A DNA stretch of 64,000 bases from Thamnocephalis sphaerospora. Its lineage: Eukaryota; Zoopagomycota; Zoopagomycetes; Zoopagales; Sigmoideomycetaceae. The notes below the pieces were generated by a model. That model made no database searches. It saw only the letters and a program-made list of their open reading frames with translations, and was not told where the DNA came from. Both the position numbers and the translations under genes were made by a program. Positions 19,934 to 31,210 of the stretch are shown one piece after another. The stretch is taken from NCBI GenBank assembly GCA_003614735.1, contig KZ992438.1, positions 1 through 64,000 on the forward strand, given 5' to 3'. Position 1 is the stretch's first letter, and each line of letters begins with the position of its first letter.

Positions 19934-21964
19934 TTACCGGTAGCGCCCGGTGCCAACATCGTCCCAAGACTGACCGCCCATAAGGCGCAGATGAAACTCG
20001 GGCACGTCCCGCTGGTTGATCACTTTCCAATTACTAGCGGCGCACACCTCACTAAAAGATACGTTCGGGCATGGCGACATGCCTACCCAGCCAATACGGT
20101 CGCTACCTAGCTGCTTCACCGCATCGGTGGTTACCTTGGTGCAGCCGCTAATAGTGAGCGAGCGTAGATGAAAGCAGTGCATCGACACCGCATGCAGCAT
20201 GGCGTCGGTAAGCTCGCTGCGGCCGTTCAGATTAAGCAGTTGAAGCTTTGGACAGGCTTCCACGAGTCGGCTGACTCCCAAATCCGTGATGCACGGCAAG
20301 GACGAATCCATGGAATTGAAAAAGCGCGTGGCCATATGCGAAATTGTACACGCAGCCTTATGTATCTCGGTGGTGGCCTGCGATGATGCTGACGGTGACA
20401 GTGCTTGGGCTGAGCGACGGTTGGCGGACGCATTCGCACCGGCTGCCGCACTGGTAGCGTCGATGCCAGTGCTGCGTGCACTCGCAGCGCTCTGCTGCTG
20501 CTGCTGAAACTGACGCGCAAACTGCTGATGCTGTGCGGGATGTCCTTTAGCAATGTCTAGCCATTCCAAGTGCGGACAATGATCGGCTAGTGCTAATACG
20601 CTGGCATCGGAAACGAGCGGGCAGCGGCCGACATCGAGCCAGCTCAGTCTTTTGTTGCAGCCACGGGCGATGGCAATTATGCCGGTGTCGGTAAGCTGAA
20701 AGTTGCCGCCAATCCGCACAAAGGCCAGCCGTTGCCCACAGCCTCGTGCTAACGCAACGGCACTGGCATCGGTAATGGCCATTGGGCAACCGCTCACGCA
20801 CAATGACTTTAGGCGCGAGCAGTGCGTAGCCAGGGCATAGATGGACGCTTCCGTCAGCTGTAGACAGTCGGTCAGATTCACCGACTCGAGCGTGCAACGC
20901 TGTGCCAGCGCAGTGACAGCCTCGTCTGTGATGCGTAGACAGCGGCTCAGGTTGATGGTGCGGAGGTTGGGGCACCGCTCAGCCAAGGCGCGGACGGCAT
21001 GATCAGACACACGCAGGCGCGCGCCAGACAGATTTAGGTTTTCAATAAGCACGCCATATTGGCCAAGATGCGGGGGCGGCGGTCGTATTGCTGCCGACAG
21101 AGGGGTGCGCGTTTGGTCAAGCGTTGTCATGCTATGTGGCGACTGTTGCTGAGCTGCGCCTACCATGGCAGTGTCGGCCTCCCAGGAAGACGAAGTCACA
21201 GGCGAAAACGGCGTGCCATCCATGCTGTCCGGCGTACACTTTGACGAGTAGAGGGATGGCGGCGAAGGCGACACAGAGGCGGCGTTTGAGGGTCCTCGGG
21301 GCCGATATGCCGCCACATGCCCGTTCTCCTCGCTGCTGGTCGACCGACGCGGCGAGCGTTCTTCCGGACTTGAGGCACCCTGCTGGCTGCCGTAGCTGCT
21401 TCCGCCCAAGGGCACAAAGCTCTTGAGCAGCAGCGCTGAGCAGCGCGAAAACAGCTGCTGGCCAAATCCAGGCCGTTTCTGCCAGTCTGGACCACAGACT
21501 GCGCTTACAAATTGAAGCCACGCCTCCTCTTGCGGATCATGGCAGGCGCTGCTAGAAGGCGCTGTCGAGGCACGACGCTTGAACAGACCATAGAGGCGCT
21601 TGGACTCTGGCTCCACCTCCATGTGGTCTGTTCCCGCGGCAGAGGCGGCCGGCAGACTGGACGATGCCCTAACGTCGCTTCGGCCCTCGTTGTCTGGCGT
21701 TGCCGGAGCACTACCCGCACGAGCCGTCTGCGCCTCCCCTTCGCGCGAAACAAACAGCTTTGGCACTGACCAGAGAATCGGAGCCGCCAGCACATGCCAG
21801 CGACGACAGACGCGCATCACAGCCGCAAGCTCTGCGGGCGGAAGAAGACGAAAGATGGCGATAAACACCTCCGAGGGCGGCCGATCGACCGGCACCGACC
21901 GGCCTGCTGCATCGGTGCTGGGCTTTAACATGCGTGACGACGCGTATGCCTCTCCGTTTGGCAT
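19934..21964 (-). CDS. F-box and leucine-rich-repeat protein, GRR1/AMN1-like
   Basis: With the start at 21964 (ATG-CCA-AAC-GGA) the protein has 676 residues; the frame remains open to another ATG at 22198, but the added residues are Cys/His/Arg-rich and unlikely. An F-box lies near residues 30-65 (PSEVFIAIFRLLPPAELAAVMRVCRRW). After a Ser/Pro/Gln-rich linker come at least seven cysteine-containing LRRs of the GRR1 kind (CPNLRTINLSRCLRITDEAV, LESVNLTDCLQLTEASIYAL, LSWLDVGRCPLVSDASV). A Gln/Ala-rich insert splits the repeats, which resume at SLPCITDLGVSRLVEACPKL. Such proteins are substrate receptors of SCF ubiquitin ligases; in yeast GRR1 targets cyclins and nutrient regulators. Whether this is the GRR1 orthologue needs a tree. 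Confidence 0.85.
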   Translation of the reverse strand: MPNGEAYASSRMLKPSTDAAGRSVPVDRPPSEVFIAIFRLLPPAELAAVMRVCRRWHVLAAPILWSVPKLFVSREGEAQTARAGSAPATPDNEGRSDVRASSSLPAASAAGTDHMEVEPESKRLYGLFKRRASTAPSSSACHDPQEEAWLQFVSAVCGPDWQKRPGFGQQLFSRCSALLLKSFVPLGGSSYGSQQGASSPEERSPRRSTSSEENGHVAAYRPRGPSNAASVSPSPPSLYSSKCTPDSMDGTPFSPVTSSSWEADTAMVGAAQQQSPHSMTTLDQTRTPLSAAIRPPPPHLGQYGVLIENLNLSGARLRVSDHAVRALAERCPNLRTINLSRCLRITDEAVTALAQRCTLESVNLTDCLQLTEASIYALATHCSRLKSLCVSGCPMAITDASAVALARGCGQRLAFVRIGGNFQLTDTGIIAIARGCNKRLSWLDVGRCPLVSDASVLALADHCPHLEWLDIAKGHPAQHQQFARQFQQQQQSAASARSTGIDATSAAAGANASANRRSAQALSPSASSQATTEIHKAACTISHMATRFFNSMDSSLPCITDLGVSRLVEACPKLQLLNLNGRSELTDAMLHAVSMHCFHLRSLTISGCTKVTTDAVKQLGSDRIGWVGMSPCPNVSFSEVCAASNWKVINQRDVPEFHLRLMGGQSWDDVGTGRYR

Positions 21965-24251
21965 AAGCCAGATGGTATACCGACAGATCGGTGTTGAAAC
22001 GAGTAAAGCGGAGCCAACTGAGCAAGCGAATGCGTCCTTACAGTCGTGGCCAGAAATGAGGACGCGTGTGTGCCGGCAGTGTCGTCGATCAAGATGCCGG
22101 CAGTGTTGTGATGCATGGCTGGGATAGGCACACTCACGCCACGATCCTTTTAGCGGGTTACCAGGCGGGCAATGTGCTGCTGGGCGATATTGGCGCATGT
22201 GGCAAGGTGATTTGATGAGTTATTAAGCGTGCATACGCCCTGCGCAGTGCAGCGATTAGAGCCAATTGGCGATCGGCCCTTCGCAGCAATATTGGCCATC
22301 GTCGCTCATTGGCGGCGAATAGCGTGTCATGGTCGCTGTGGGGTGACAGCGTAGACAGCGGATCATTAATTGCATCTTATGCCACGCGTGTTTAGACTCA
22401 TATCTGGGCAAGTTCATCTGTAGGAGCATCCGCTGGCCATGCGATGGCTGTGGCAATGGCAAAGTGGTCCTAATGGAGCGAATGATGCAGGCGCACGCTG
22501 CTACGCCAGCAACCTTGTGTGCATCACTTTTCCAATTGTTGCTGACGCACGCAACGTGGCAGCATCACCACGCTTTCATTGGTGTCGTCAGCCCAGCTGC
22601 ACGACGGTCTACGGTCTATTTCAGCGTCTTTATGGTGGCACATGCACGTTCGCGTTTAGCTGAAACTTGGCGTCGCAATAGCCGGCTTCCACGCATGCTG
22701 CACGCGTAGTATATCAGCCAGCGATGGCATGGCGGCAGCAGCAGCAATGGTAACCACCTACCGTCGCGCCGGCCATCCTTGGGCGCAATGTACCATGCGT
22801 TGCCTCGACTACCAGGCGTCCATCCAACCTGTACCAATGGCCAGTGTGTCGGCGATATACTCCGCCGCAGTAACCAGTATTTCAGCGCCCAAGGGTGTGG
22901 CCAGTTTGAGGAGCAAGGGGTAACGGCTGGATCGGCATTGGTGATACGGCTACCGCATGCAACAGTGCGATGGCACTTGTGCGCGACAGTGTCGCAGCCT
23001 TCCACACTTGCCTCTGCCCCGTCTTCCACCTCGGCTACCAACGTTCGGCTATTCTGCCTTTATTAGACGGGGCTGGTAGCCAGCATCCGCAGATACCCGC
23101 ACCGCAAATTCACATTCTTAGCCGCATTCGCACCGGCGTGTGCCTTAACCGTCATCTTGCCTTTTCTTTCACATTCTCCGCTTCTGTCGCTGTTGCCCAC
23201 TGTGCACACGTCAGTTCCCTGGTCGCTGCATCGGCAACCTCACCATACATTGCTCTTATCACTGGTAAGCAGTAGCCGCCTGCCGCATGTGTCGCTCAGC
23301 AGTGGCACACAGACGCAGACGCTCCCCAATGCACGTCCATGCACAGCGAAGCGACAAGGGCACAGCCACCCTAGCGTCGGCCACTTGAAAGTTACTGGTG
23401 GCGCGCCCCCTTTTGCCCGCTACCTGCTTGCTGTTCCTCTCGCGCTGCCATTCTTCCTTCTCTACGTCTGTACGTCGCTACGTTTCAGCCCGCCGTCCCC
23501 TGCCTGCCTGCTTGCTTGCTTGCACCTCTCCAGTCCTGCGCCGGTTCGCGTCGTCTTTGTTCTGCTTGCTTCCTTGCCCGCCTACCTCTCTGCTCTTCAC
23601 CGCGTCTGCCCGCATTGCGCGGTTCCTTGCTTCTCTCCTTTTCTCGCTCGCTCTCCATTGCCCGCGGTGCACTCTGTTTGCCTCGACTGCCTTCGCCGCC
23701 CAACGCTCGTCTGAGACATTCAGCGTTCCAGGCGATACGCACCGCTTATTGTCTGTGCCTCCCTTGGCCTGTGCTTGCCAACCCTCGGCGAGGCAATAGC
23801 CTGGCACTCCCGACGCAACGGCCTCCGACTAACCGTACTCCGCTCTCCTCTGTTACCTCGCTGTTGCCTTGTAGCGTGCACCGCGTGTCAGCCTTTCTGT
23901 CACCTCGCCGCTATTATCACATCGTCTCGCTCTTGCGCCTGCAGCACGCTTACGCTCTGCACGCGCACGCTCTTAGGGCCGGCCCTAGTGAGACACTTGC
24001 AGTCACCTCTTTCTCATTCAACTATCTCGCTGTTCTCCGCCGCCAAGTCGCTATCGGCCAGCACCAGTCGCCTACTATTGCCGCCACGTTGGTCAAAACA
24101 AGTGCCTTTGCCATTTCCAGCCGCCGCTACATTGCCTTATTGACGTTATCACAGCTAGGCCTGCTGTTAAAAGTGAGTGTGGGGTGACACACAAATGCTT
24201 GGCTGCCCCTGCGTTAACACCTGCCGCCACTCGAATAGGATCTCTAGCACG
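21965..24251. other. 2.3-kb intergenic region with a 1-kb pyrimidine-rich tract
   Basis: From about 23150 to 24180 the plus strand is strongly enriched in C and T (runs such as CTCTCGCGCTGCCATTCTTC). Purine-poor sequence lacks stop codons, so three long overlapping open frames (up to 223 codons) appear without looking like protein. The tract ends just before the gene at 24252 and is best read as its promoter and long 5' UTR. Nothing is recognised between 21965 and 23150. Confidence 0.55.
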
Positions 24252-24857
24252 ATGAGCCAGTTCGCCGTCGCGTTCACCTTTCTGCTGAGCAGCCTGGTGG
24301 CTGTTGTACATGCTGCCGACAAAGATGTCGCAAAGAATGCGGCTGGTGGCTCAGATGGCAGCAGCGCCAACTACACCACCATTGGCATCGCTCTTGCCAT
24401 TGGCGGCACTGCATTCCTTGCTGTGCTAGCGGTCGGCCTGTTCCTCTATCGCCGCCGTCGCGCCCAGGCACTCGCCCAAACCAAACCGTCTGGTACTACG
24501 TTCTCGGCCTCGTCGCCGCGGGTCCCTCGTCAACGCCGCTCGTCGTCCATCCTACTGCGCCATGCTGTTCAGAACAAGTCGGCACTGGCCACGGCAGGAC
24601 CGTCGATGAAGCGTAATAATCGCCGCAAGGCACCGCCGTCAGCCATCATGGTCGAGGTGCCGCCCGCCTCGCTAACGGTGGAGATGAACACACTTGGCAG
24701 CGGCCAGCTTCAGGTGCAGCGCACCGTAGGCCTACACGTTCCGCCGTCGCCCGCGTACGACTTTCGCGGTCGGTCGGGCGACCTGCCGGTGACGCCTCGC
24801 ACGCCGTGCATGTCCTTCACCGCGCCCTCCAACGCGGATGCAGACCGCATGGTGTAG
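24252..24857 (+). CDS. Type I single-pass membrane protein with basic tail
   Basis: The 201-residue protein has a signal peptide (about 1-22, ending VVHA), a short acidic/Ser-rich ectodomain of some 25 residues, and a transmembrane helix (IGIALAIGGTAFLAVLAVGLFLY, about 50-72) with a RRRRAQ stop-transfer. The tail is rich in Ser, Arg and Pro and contains PPSPAYDF, a Tyr motif similar to those of the 0-7 kb cluster. The ATG follows a very long pyrimidine-rich leader. This is one of about ten proteins of the same layout in the window. No domain of known function is present. Confidence 0.72.
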   Translation: MSQFAVAFTFLLSSLVAVVHAADKDVAKNAAGGSDGSSANYTTIGIALAIGGTAFLAVLAVGLFLYRRRRAQALAQTKPSGTTFSASSPRVPRQRRSSSILLRHAVQNKSALATAGPSMKRNNRRKAPPSAIMVEVPPASLTVEMNTLGSGQLQVQRTVGLHVPPSPAYDFRGRSGDLPVTPRTPCMSFTAPSNADADRMV

Positions 24858-25728
24858 GCATCTTGCGCACTCTACGGACGGTGAGAACGCATGCACGCCC
24901 ATGATACACCTCGTGGCCTCTTGGACTGCAGGAGCACGGATGATGCCACTCTCTTCTCACCGCTACGCTCTCCACCACGTGCTCCTCTCATCCGTCTGTT
25001 TCCCTCGCACTGGCGCTGCTAGTGGCGCGTGTCCGCACACCTACCACGACCACCCCATATCATTTGTTCCGCTGATACACGCGCGCCTGGATTGCCCGCC
25101 TACACTATACGACAATGGCGCTCGCTTGCAGCGCAATCTTCGCCATTGTCCCTGATACTGCAGCCCGGCTGCACATGCACCTGCGCTTTGCATTGCATCC
25201 CATGCTGCCTTCTTATGACTACCTTTCCCCATCTTGCAGCCTGGCCTGCACCACGCTGCTGCCATTGCACCCAGCCTCTGCATGTGTCAGTGGCGCCGGC
25301 GGTTTATTGATCAATATAACGTCGGCCATGGCAGCAAGGAGAATGCCGGTCGAATTTATGCTCCAATTGTACCGCACCGTATCCCACGCGGGCTGCAGCA
25401 ATGCAGCATGCCTACGATATGTTTAGTGACCTTTTTACTCGCTCTCTTCTCCAGCATTACCAGTCTGGTCGAAAACAACTGCGGATGTGCCATAGCGTAG
25501 AGATGATGGCGGATACAGATGACTGTAGGGCACTACTGTCGCTGCATGTGCCACTTTAACTTGGCCGCTCCACGTGCCTCGGCATATCGCTACAGTATAT
25601 CGTACGCCAGTCGACCAACAGCTCTCAGAGCACATGGCGAAATATTGTCGCCGTTACCGCTAAACAAGTCATTTACCACAGCTGCACGACCATGTGGTTC
25701 CAGGCGGCGCACAACACCACTACAAGAA
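24858..25728. other. Intergenic between convergent genes
   Basis: About 870 bases; pyrimidine-rich near 24940-25250. Overlapping frames have no domain. No gene called. Confidence 0.45.
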
Positions 25729-27444
25729 TTAGTTTGCAACATCGGGCATAAAATCGTACCAGTAGAAGCGCCGAGTAGACGGGTTTCTACGCCTGCTTTG
25801 CAAAGAACGAGAGTGGCCCGCACGTACTCTGCTCTTGGCAGAGTGTTCTTGCTGCCACTCATCATAGAGATATGCCGGCGTGGCAGTACGCGAGTTGGTG
25901 TTTTGGAATACGCGCAAGGCTGTTCCTGCAAACATATCAAACAGTATCAGGCGGTAACTGCCTTTGGGAAAGGTGCCGAGCAGGGCCAGGTCGCCTAGGA
26001 CATGCTCTATGTAGCTGCTTTGCGGTAGGGTGTACGATTTGACAAGGGCGCCATCATTAAGCCGCAGTAGATGGATGCGCTGTTTGCACTTGGATGGCTG
26101 CTGGGTGTCCGCGGGTGCGGCAACAAGAAGTTGCCGATGGGCAATGTGTGCATACAGATCTTGTGCCATGTCCTCCATCCAGCCATGCGCAAATACGTGG
26201 AGACGACTGCGGATATTGACCGCGGTTGCTCCTCCGCATGCGTGTCCAGCTTTGGGTGCACCAAGGGCATCGATTATAAACATGCGGCGGTAGTAGTCTT
26301 GCACATACACATACCCACCACCCAGGGCTTGCCCAATCAGCTGCTTTTCCAGTGCAAACATACTCCAGCTGCTGAAACAGTAACCGATGCGCAATATGCG
26401 TACATGTCCGTTAAGCGCGCCTGTGCTGTGCTTCCTAGTGTCTTTTGTATAGGACACTTTTAGCACTTTCCAATACAGTTTAGCTGGAGATCTGCTAAAC
26501 GCGCAGATCGTGGCATGGTATTTGCATGTCGCTACAATGCAAGCACACTCGTAATGCTGCTTGGTATCATATGTGCCGTTTATAGCTGCTTCATCTGCGT
26601 CTGCCATCTGCCCAGCTTCGTATTCTTGTCGATTGAAAAGACTTAGCATCGTCAGCTGAAATGGCGGGAAAACATCGTCAGCATCCAGCAAAAGCCACAG
26701 CTTTGCACCTTTCTTTTCACAATAAGCCAAGACCCAGCGACCGCGACTGTCCTGGAGAGCATCCACGTGTGAAAAGCTGCGAGCAGAGCCACCCGTCAAT
26801 CGACGTGTCCATATATCCACACCTCGCTGGCTAGGCGATACAGTGCACAATAGCATCTTGTTGGTGTCAGCGGTGCTGGGCTGGATGCAAAACATCCCGT
26901 TGTAACTCGCGCCGTTCAGCAGAGTGGAAATCGATGCATGCGCTATATCTACGTCCATGGTCGGAGCGACATAGAGCATGCAGTCGGCACGGTTTTTGAG
27001 TATCATTTCATAGGGTGTAAAGCCGGTGATAGTCCAGCCGCCGCGGGTATTCTGAGGCTCAGTAACCAGGCATGTACGCTGTATGCAGCGATCAAGGCGC
27101 CAATTGAGCTCTGTCTGTTGTCGGGCGGAAAAAACATGCCTCCAGTTTAACGGCACACGGTCGCGATCCGAATATGCGCGGCCAGTATACCGCAAACAAT
27201 AATGTGTCAACCAAGATGTTTCCGAGGAGTCGCCCGGGTACGTGTCGTGGTAGAGCTGCCGCCACAGGCTTTGTGCATTTGCGAGCATGTGCCAAAGCAC
27301 ACGATTAGCTATGCACAGGTGTATTGCGGTGGTGGCATCAACATGTTGGGCCACCAGCAGCCATAGCTCTACAGGCAGTCGCTGCGGACCTTTTATCACT
27401 CTAGACCCGCCACAAGCATCTTGCGTTGCATCCGAAAAGGCCAT
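25729..27444 (-). CDS. F-box-type protein with long C-terminal beta-rich region
   Basis: I start at the ATG at 27444, which gives 571 residues; the frame also has an ATG at 27690 whose 82 extra residues look like upstream DNA. An F-box-like block (LPVELWLLVAQHVDATTAIHLCIANRVLWHM) is followed by LWRQLYHDTYPGD, WLTHYCLRYTG and NWRHVFSARQQTELNWRLDRC, the order typical of fungal F-box proteins. The remaining 430 residues look beta-rich and propeller-like but show no clear WD repeat. It is a paralogue of the interrupted gene at 17.6-19.2 kb and of the decayed gene at 46.7-48.2 kb. A substrate adaptor role for SCF ubiquitin ligase is inferred from the F-box alone. Confidence 0.75.
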   Translation of the reverse strand: MAFSDATQDACGGSRVIKGPQRLPVELWLLVAQHVDATTAIHLCIANRVLWHMLANAQSLWRQLYHDTYPGDSSETSWLTHYCLRYTGRAYSDRDRVPLNWRHVFSARQQTELNWRLDRCIQRTCLVTEPQNTRGGWTITGFTPYEMILKNRADCMLYVAPTMDVDIAHASISTLLNGASYNGMFCIQPSTADTNKMLLCTVSPSQRGVDIWTRRLTGGSARSFSHVDALQDSRGRWVLAYCEKKGAKLWLLLDADDVFPPFQLTMLSLFNRQEYEAGQMADADEAAINGTYDTKQHYECACIVATCKYHATICAFSRSPAKLYWKVLKVSYTKDTRKHSTGALNGHVRILRIGYCFSSWSMFALEKQLIGQALGGGYVYVQDYYRRMFIIDALGAPKAGHACGGATAVNIRSRLHVFAHGWMEDMAQDLYAHIAHRQLLVAAPADTQQPSKCKQRIHLLRLNDGALVKSYTLPQSSYIEHVLGDLALLGTFPKGSYRLILFDMFAGTALRVFQNTNSRTATPAYLYDEWQQEHSAKSRVRAGHSRSLQSRRRNPSTRRFYWYDFMPDVAN

Positions 27445-27835
27445 CTCAAGTGTAGGCACGTCTAGCACAGCTGTATGTTGGCGTAGAAAGACAAGTGAAC
27501 TGGTAATACAAATAAGAGCAACGTCCGGCGCGTCCTCGACAGTCTGGTGTAGACACTGTGCTCGCTTATGACCGGTTGCTGACTGAGCATAGTAGCGTTG
27601 TACCGTGCCGGTGGCGCATCTTAACCCATACGCACAACGCTCATTGGGTGTGATGTGTGTGTGCGCACGCAAAAGACATGCCGACGGCATGGCAGCCTGT
27701 GCAAAATCAATCAGCTAATTCCCACCCGCACCTGCTACAACGATGATGCCACAGTAAAGTTTATGACGCATATCTAGACGCAGAAGAAGACAAGAAACAT
27801 TGGTGCAGGCTTGTTTAAATCCACAAGCCTAGCTA

Positions 27836-28936
27836 CTATGCCGTAGAAGCAGCTGATTTGAATGATTCGAGCAGCAGGCTCTCCAGCTCGTCCAGTCTTG
27901 GCCTCCGCGCAGGGTCGATGGTCATCATCTTTTCCATCAGCTCAACTAGCCAAGGATTTTTTTGGTTTAGTAGCGAGCTGTAAAAATGACTTTTGTACTT
28001 CCAGGCACTCATCAAAGGCTCCACATGCTTGTAAGGCGAGCTCCCCCTCAATGCGGCATACAGCGTGGCGCCCACCATCCAAGTATCACGTTTGTACTGG
28101 TCGATGGGCACCTCCAAAGTGTCTTCAGGTGCAAAATAACCCGCAGTACCTCCGCGGGACTTGGCTATTCCAGATTTGCCCACCATTTGAGACAGATCAA
28201 AGTCGATGATGGTGACGATGGGCCTATTTTTCTGCGATGTTGGTGTAATCATAATGTCTACGTGCCAAAAATCATTGTGTAAGGCGCTGCGTACTAGATT
28301 GCAATACACGCTGCCATGCTTACTTTCTGGCTTGATGTCACCATGCACCAGGCCAAGAGAGTTCATGTACTTGATTCCTATTGCATTGATGAACGTCAGT
28401 GGCGGTGCTGGGTGGCATGATTGGGTGATGCCACACGCAACCTACCTTCAACGATTTGGTAAAATACAAAAGGTAGAATGTCGTACTTTTCCTGATTGTT
28501 TAGCGAGTATGCGTAATCATCTAGATTTTCACCAGTGATTTGTGCAGTCATCAAACAGTATCCGTCGTCATCTGGTGGAAAGACCCCCATTAATTTTGGA
28601 AACATGTCCTTGATACGAGGATTGCTGGGGTTTCCAGTATGGATGGCCTACGTAAATGGCGCTACGCGTAAGCCGCTGCATATATGAATGCCAGAAAAGT
28701 TACACACTTACCTCGAGTGCCATGCGCTCACGATCAAAGTTATCCTTACGATTGGTGCACTTGATAAACCCAGGTTTGCCCTTATACTGCACCATCGCCG
28801 TAAATGTATTTTTGCCTGTATGTGTGAGAATCTTTTCATTGGGGGGTGCTGGATCAAAGGGAGTTGCGACTGCCAAATCGTTACACCATAGTGCAATGGC
28901 GGCCGCAGCAATCAAGACACTGGCGAGAGGACGCAT
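27836..28936 (-). CDS. Protein kinase with N-terminal signal peptide
   Basis: Four exons (28936-28712, 28647-28446, 28377-28324, 28257-27836) give 300 residues. The N terminus is a strong signal peptide (PLASVLIAAAAIALW, about 1-24). A compact kinase domain follows: weak glycine loop (HTGKNTFTAMV), lysine in GFIKC (residue 59), YQIVEGIKYMNSLGLVHGDIKPEN, DFDLSQ in place of DFG, GTAGYFAPED for the APE motif and DTWMVGATLYAAL. The catalytic Asn of HGDIKPEN is restored exactly by splicing the third intron. A soluble kinase domain filling almost all of a protein with a signal peptide points to a lumenal or secreted kinase. There is no transmembrane segment after the signal. HGD for HRD and DFD for DFG are notable. 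Confidence 0.82.
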
Positions 28937-30466
28937 TGCAAAGCAGGCTGGTGGGTGGATGGATCGTAACAGAATGTCTATGTGATGAACGTGCAAGCGT
29001 GAGTGTTGGCGTGAATACGAGCAGAGTGCGGTGAAAGGACCACAGCATGGCTTTTATTTCTACAGCAGACCAAATCCACTGGCTCCACGATGCTAATACC
29101 GTATTGGGACTTTGCTGTGACACGTGCAACAGATGTGTTCTCCGCCACACCTAATGCCATGCAATACTTTTGCGCCGTGGCATTTAAAAGCGTGCGTTTC
29201 ATCTTTGCGTGGGTATATTTAATGTGCCCGTGCAACCACCCTACACGGATCCACGACGCGTGGCCATCTTACTTTTTGATGATCAAACTGTATACTGTGC
29301 ATCAGCTTGCGGGACCAACCCCTACGCGCTCAGCGCCAGCGGTTTCATGTAGAGTGCTAAGTCGATACTGCACCAAGTATTCAGCGTCTGCATCAGTAAA
29401 CCGTGGCGATAGCATGTACAATAAAACAAGTATGGCACCATCGTAAACTTTTCAATCTCACAGTTTTACTCGCTCGCGTGGGTCATGCCATCAAGCAGTA
29501 CACTGTACGAATGAAAGAGTCACCAGCTCTACCCTTTCGGGCAGACACAGGACTAGACTGCACGTTCTATGCGCTCCATTTCTACAAGCACCATGTGAGC
29601 CCGGCCATGGTTTGAAGTCGGTCGATTTGCATTGCCTTCTTGTTCACGCGGATCCATGCAAGCGACGGCGGGGTACGGCTTACTGCATCCGTCTCTTGAC
29701 GTGCAGGGTCACGGTCTCTTGCGTGGGCTATTTGCGCTTGCGCTTGATACTAGTCACGATGCGCGGTCCATGAACCAGTGATACAGCCCGCCGTCTCGTG
29801 GCGGTATTTCCATATGCTTTTGAAACTAAACTCCTCGAGTGCTTCCTAGGTCATGCGCTTTTGGACGGGCAGGTAATTATGTCTCACAAATTGCATTTGG
29901 ACAGGGAAAACACGGCGGCTATGCACTGCCTTAGCTCGGGCGGAGTTGTAGCCTTTGGTGGGCGCGTCGGCCACGCTGGGTAGTTACAACGGTGTGGCTG
30001 GGCAGGCTACCCGGCGAAATAACGCGCCAGCTGCTACGTGAATGGCAAAGACGCCAAGAGCGAAATAAGCGACGTCTTTGTTGCTTCATTGACTTTATAG
30101 CGACTACCTTGTGATAGACGTCCAGTATCCGCCGATGCACCATTTTGGATAATTTAGTCGAGGCGTAGCCGAAGACCTATCCACGTTATACGAATAGTCC
30201 AACCAATGTATGTAACCCATCGGTTGGACGGTATGAAGTATAATGATTTTGTACAATGGTAGCGTAGGGTGTGGCGATAAGAGCGTCAAAAATGCAAATT
30301 TGCGGCCACGCCAGTGCCGACATGTCAACGTTCAGGTCTACGTGTAGTTTCACGACAGGGACAACGAACCGTGTGATTTGATGGACGCACTGACAGTCGA
30401 AAGGGGCATATGGCGTGCGTACGCACATCAAGCAATGATATATGTTTTATTCACAGTAGCAGAGCA
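28937..30466. other. 1.5-kb intergenic region, no gene seen
   Basis: Lies upstream of the secreted kinase and downstream of the PARP-like gene. I find no domain in any frame and no tRNA-like B box. It is one of the longest apparently empty stretches in the window. Confidence 0.45.
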
Positions 30467-31210
30467 TCACTCGGTAGTCTCAGTAAACGAGTAGATGTAA
30501 AGGTAGCGTGGCATGCAGGCGACATCACTAAACACAGCATATTCTTCATAGTTGAGGCCACAGGTGCCTGCGCGACCATGCGATGAGTGGTAGCCGGTGG
30601 GTAGCTCGGTGCGCTCGTATTCTGGCTGATGCGGTTGATGCGATATGCCCAAGACGACATCCGCCAGAAACATGACGCGCACACGTCGCTTGCTGTCACC
30701 ATCACTGTCGCTAGGCCACACACACTCACCAGGATGACCGTAGTAGTGGCATTTCGAGGACCACGGACTAAAGTAGATGCCATGACCCAGTCGCTGCCAC
30801 TTGGTACTGCGTCGATTCTGCCCGACATGTGTCATGCGAAATGAGTTGCGTACAATGCCGCAGCCTGCACACTGCGGCAGTTGGCATAAAGAACGATGCT
30901 GCGCGGTCGTTCGGCCCTTGGGTGGTAAGTGCGCGAGTAGGCTGCACTGAAAGTCGGTGCCGTGAAATAGCTGCCGTGAAAAAGGTTCGGTAAGACCTAG
31001 CGACTCAGCAATCTGCTGGCGATACTTTTGATGCGCCAAAGTGTGATCATTGGCCGTGCGCACGCTAAAGATCCGCTCCACGCGAAGGTTGGTGGCATTT
31101 TTCTTGACCCACGCTTCGTTGAACTGGCGCTCTGCATCGGCAAAACATGGCTCGGTGCGGTGTATTTCGGTTAGACTGCTTTCACTAGAGGTGCGTGCGT
31201 GTCGAAACAT
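30467..31210 (-). CDS. PARP-type ADP-ribosyltransferase
   Basis: One exon, 247 residues, mostly catalytic domain. The NAD-binding and catalytic landmarks are in order: RQLFHGTDF (His83), CAGCGIVRNSFRM, GHGIYFSPWSSKCHYYG (Tyr146), VMFLADVVLG, the donor-loop and acceptor region PTGYHSSHGR, and LNYEEYAVFSDVACMPRYLYIY. The Glu before the Tyr (E223) fills the third place of the H-Y-E triad, so polymer or monomer transfer are both possible. The 80 residues before the domain have no WWE, zinc finger or ankyrin motif. It is head-to-head with the NADAR gene 260 bases away. Target unknown; a tankyrase- or PARP-like fungal single-domain enzyme is the safe call. Confidence 0.88.
   Translation of the reverse strand: MFRHARTSSESSLTEIHRTEPCFADAERQFNEAWVKKNATNLRVERIFSVRTANDHTLAHQKYRQQIAESLGLTEPFSRQLFHGTDFQCSLLAHLPPKGRTTAQHRSLCQLPQCAGCGIVRNSFRMTHVGQNRRSTKWQRLGHGIYFSPWSSKCHYYGHPGECVWPSDSDGDSKRRVRVMFLADVVLGISHQPHQPEYERTELPTGYHSSHGRAGTCGLNYEEYAVFSDVACMPRYLYIYSFTETTE

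Noticed and set aside
22256-23041. Minus-strand frames between the LRR gene and the pyrimidine tract
   Set aside because: No domain, no promoter signal, and overlapping frames on both strands.
23157-24187. Three long overlapping plus-strand frames (185, 133 and 223 codons)
   Set aside because: Product of stop-poor pyrimidine-rich DNA; composition is Leu/Pro/Ser/Arg low complexity and no domain is seen.
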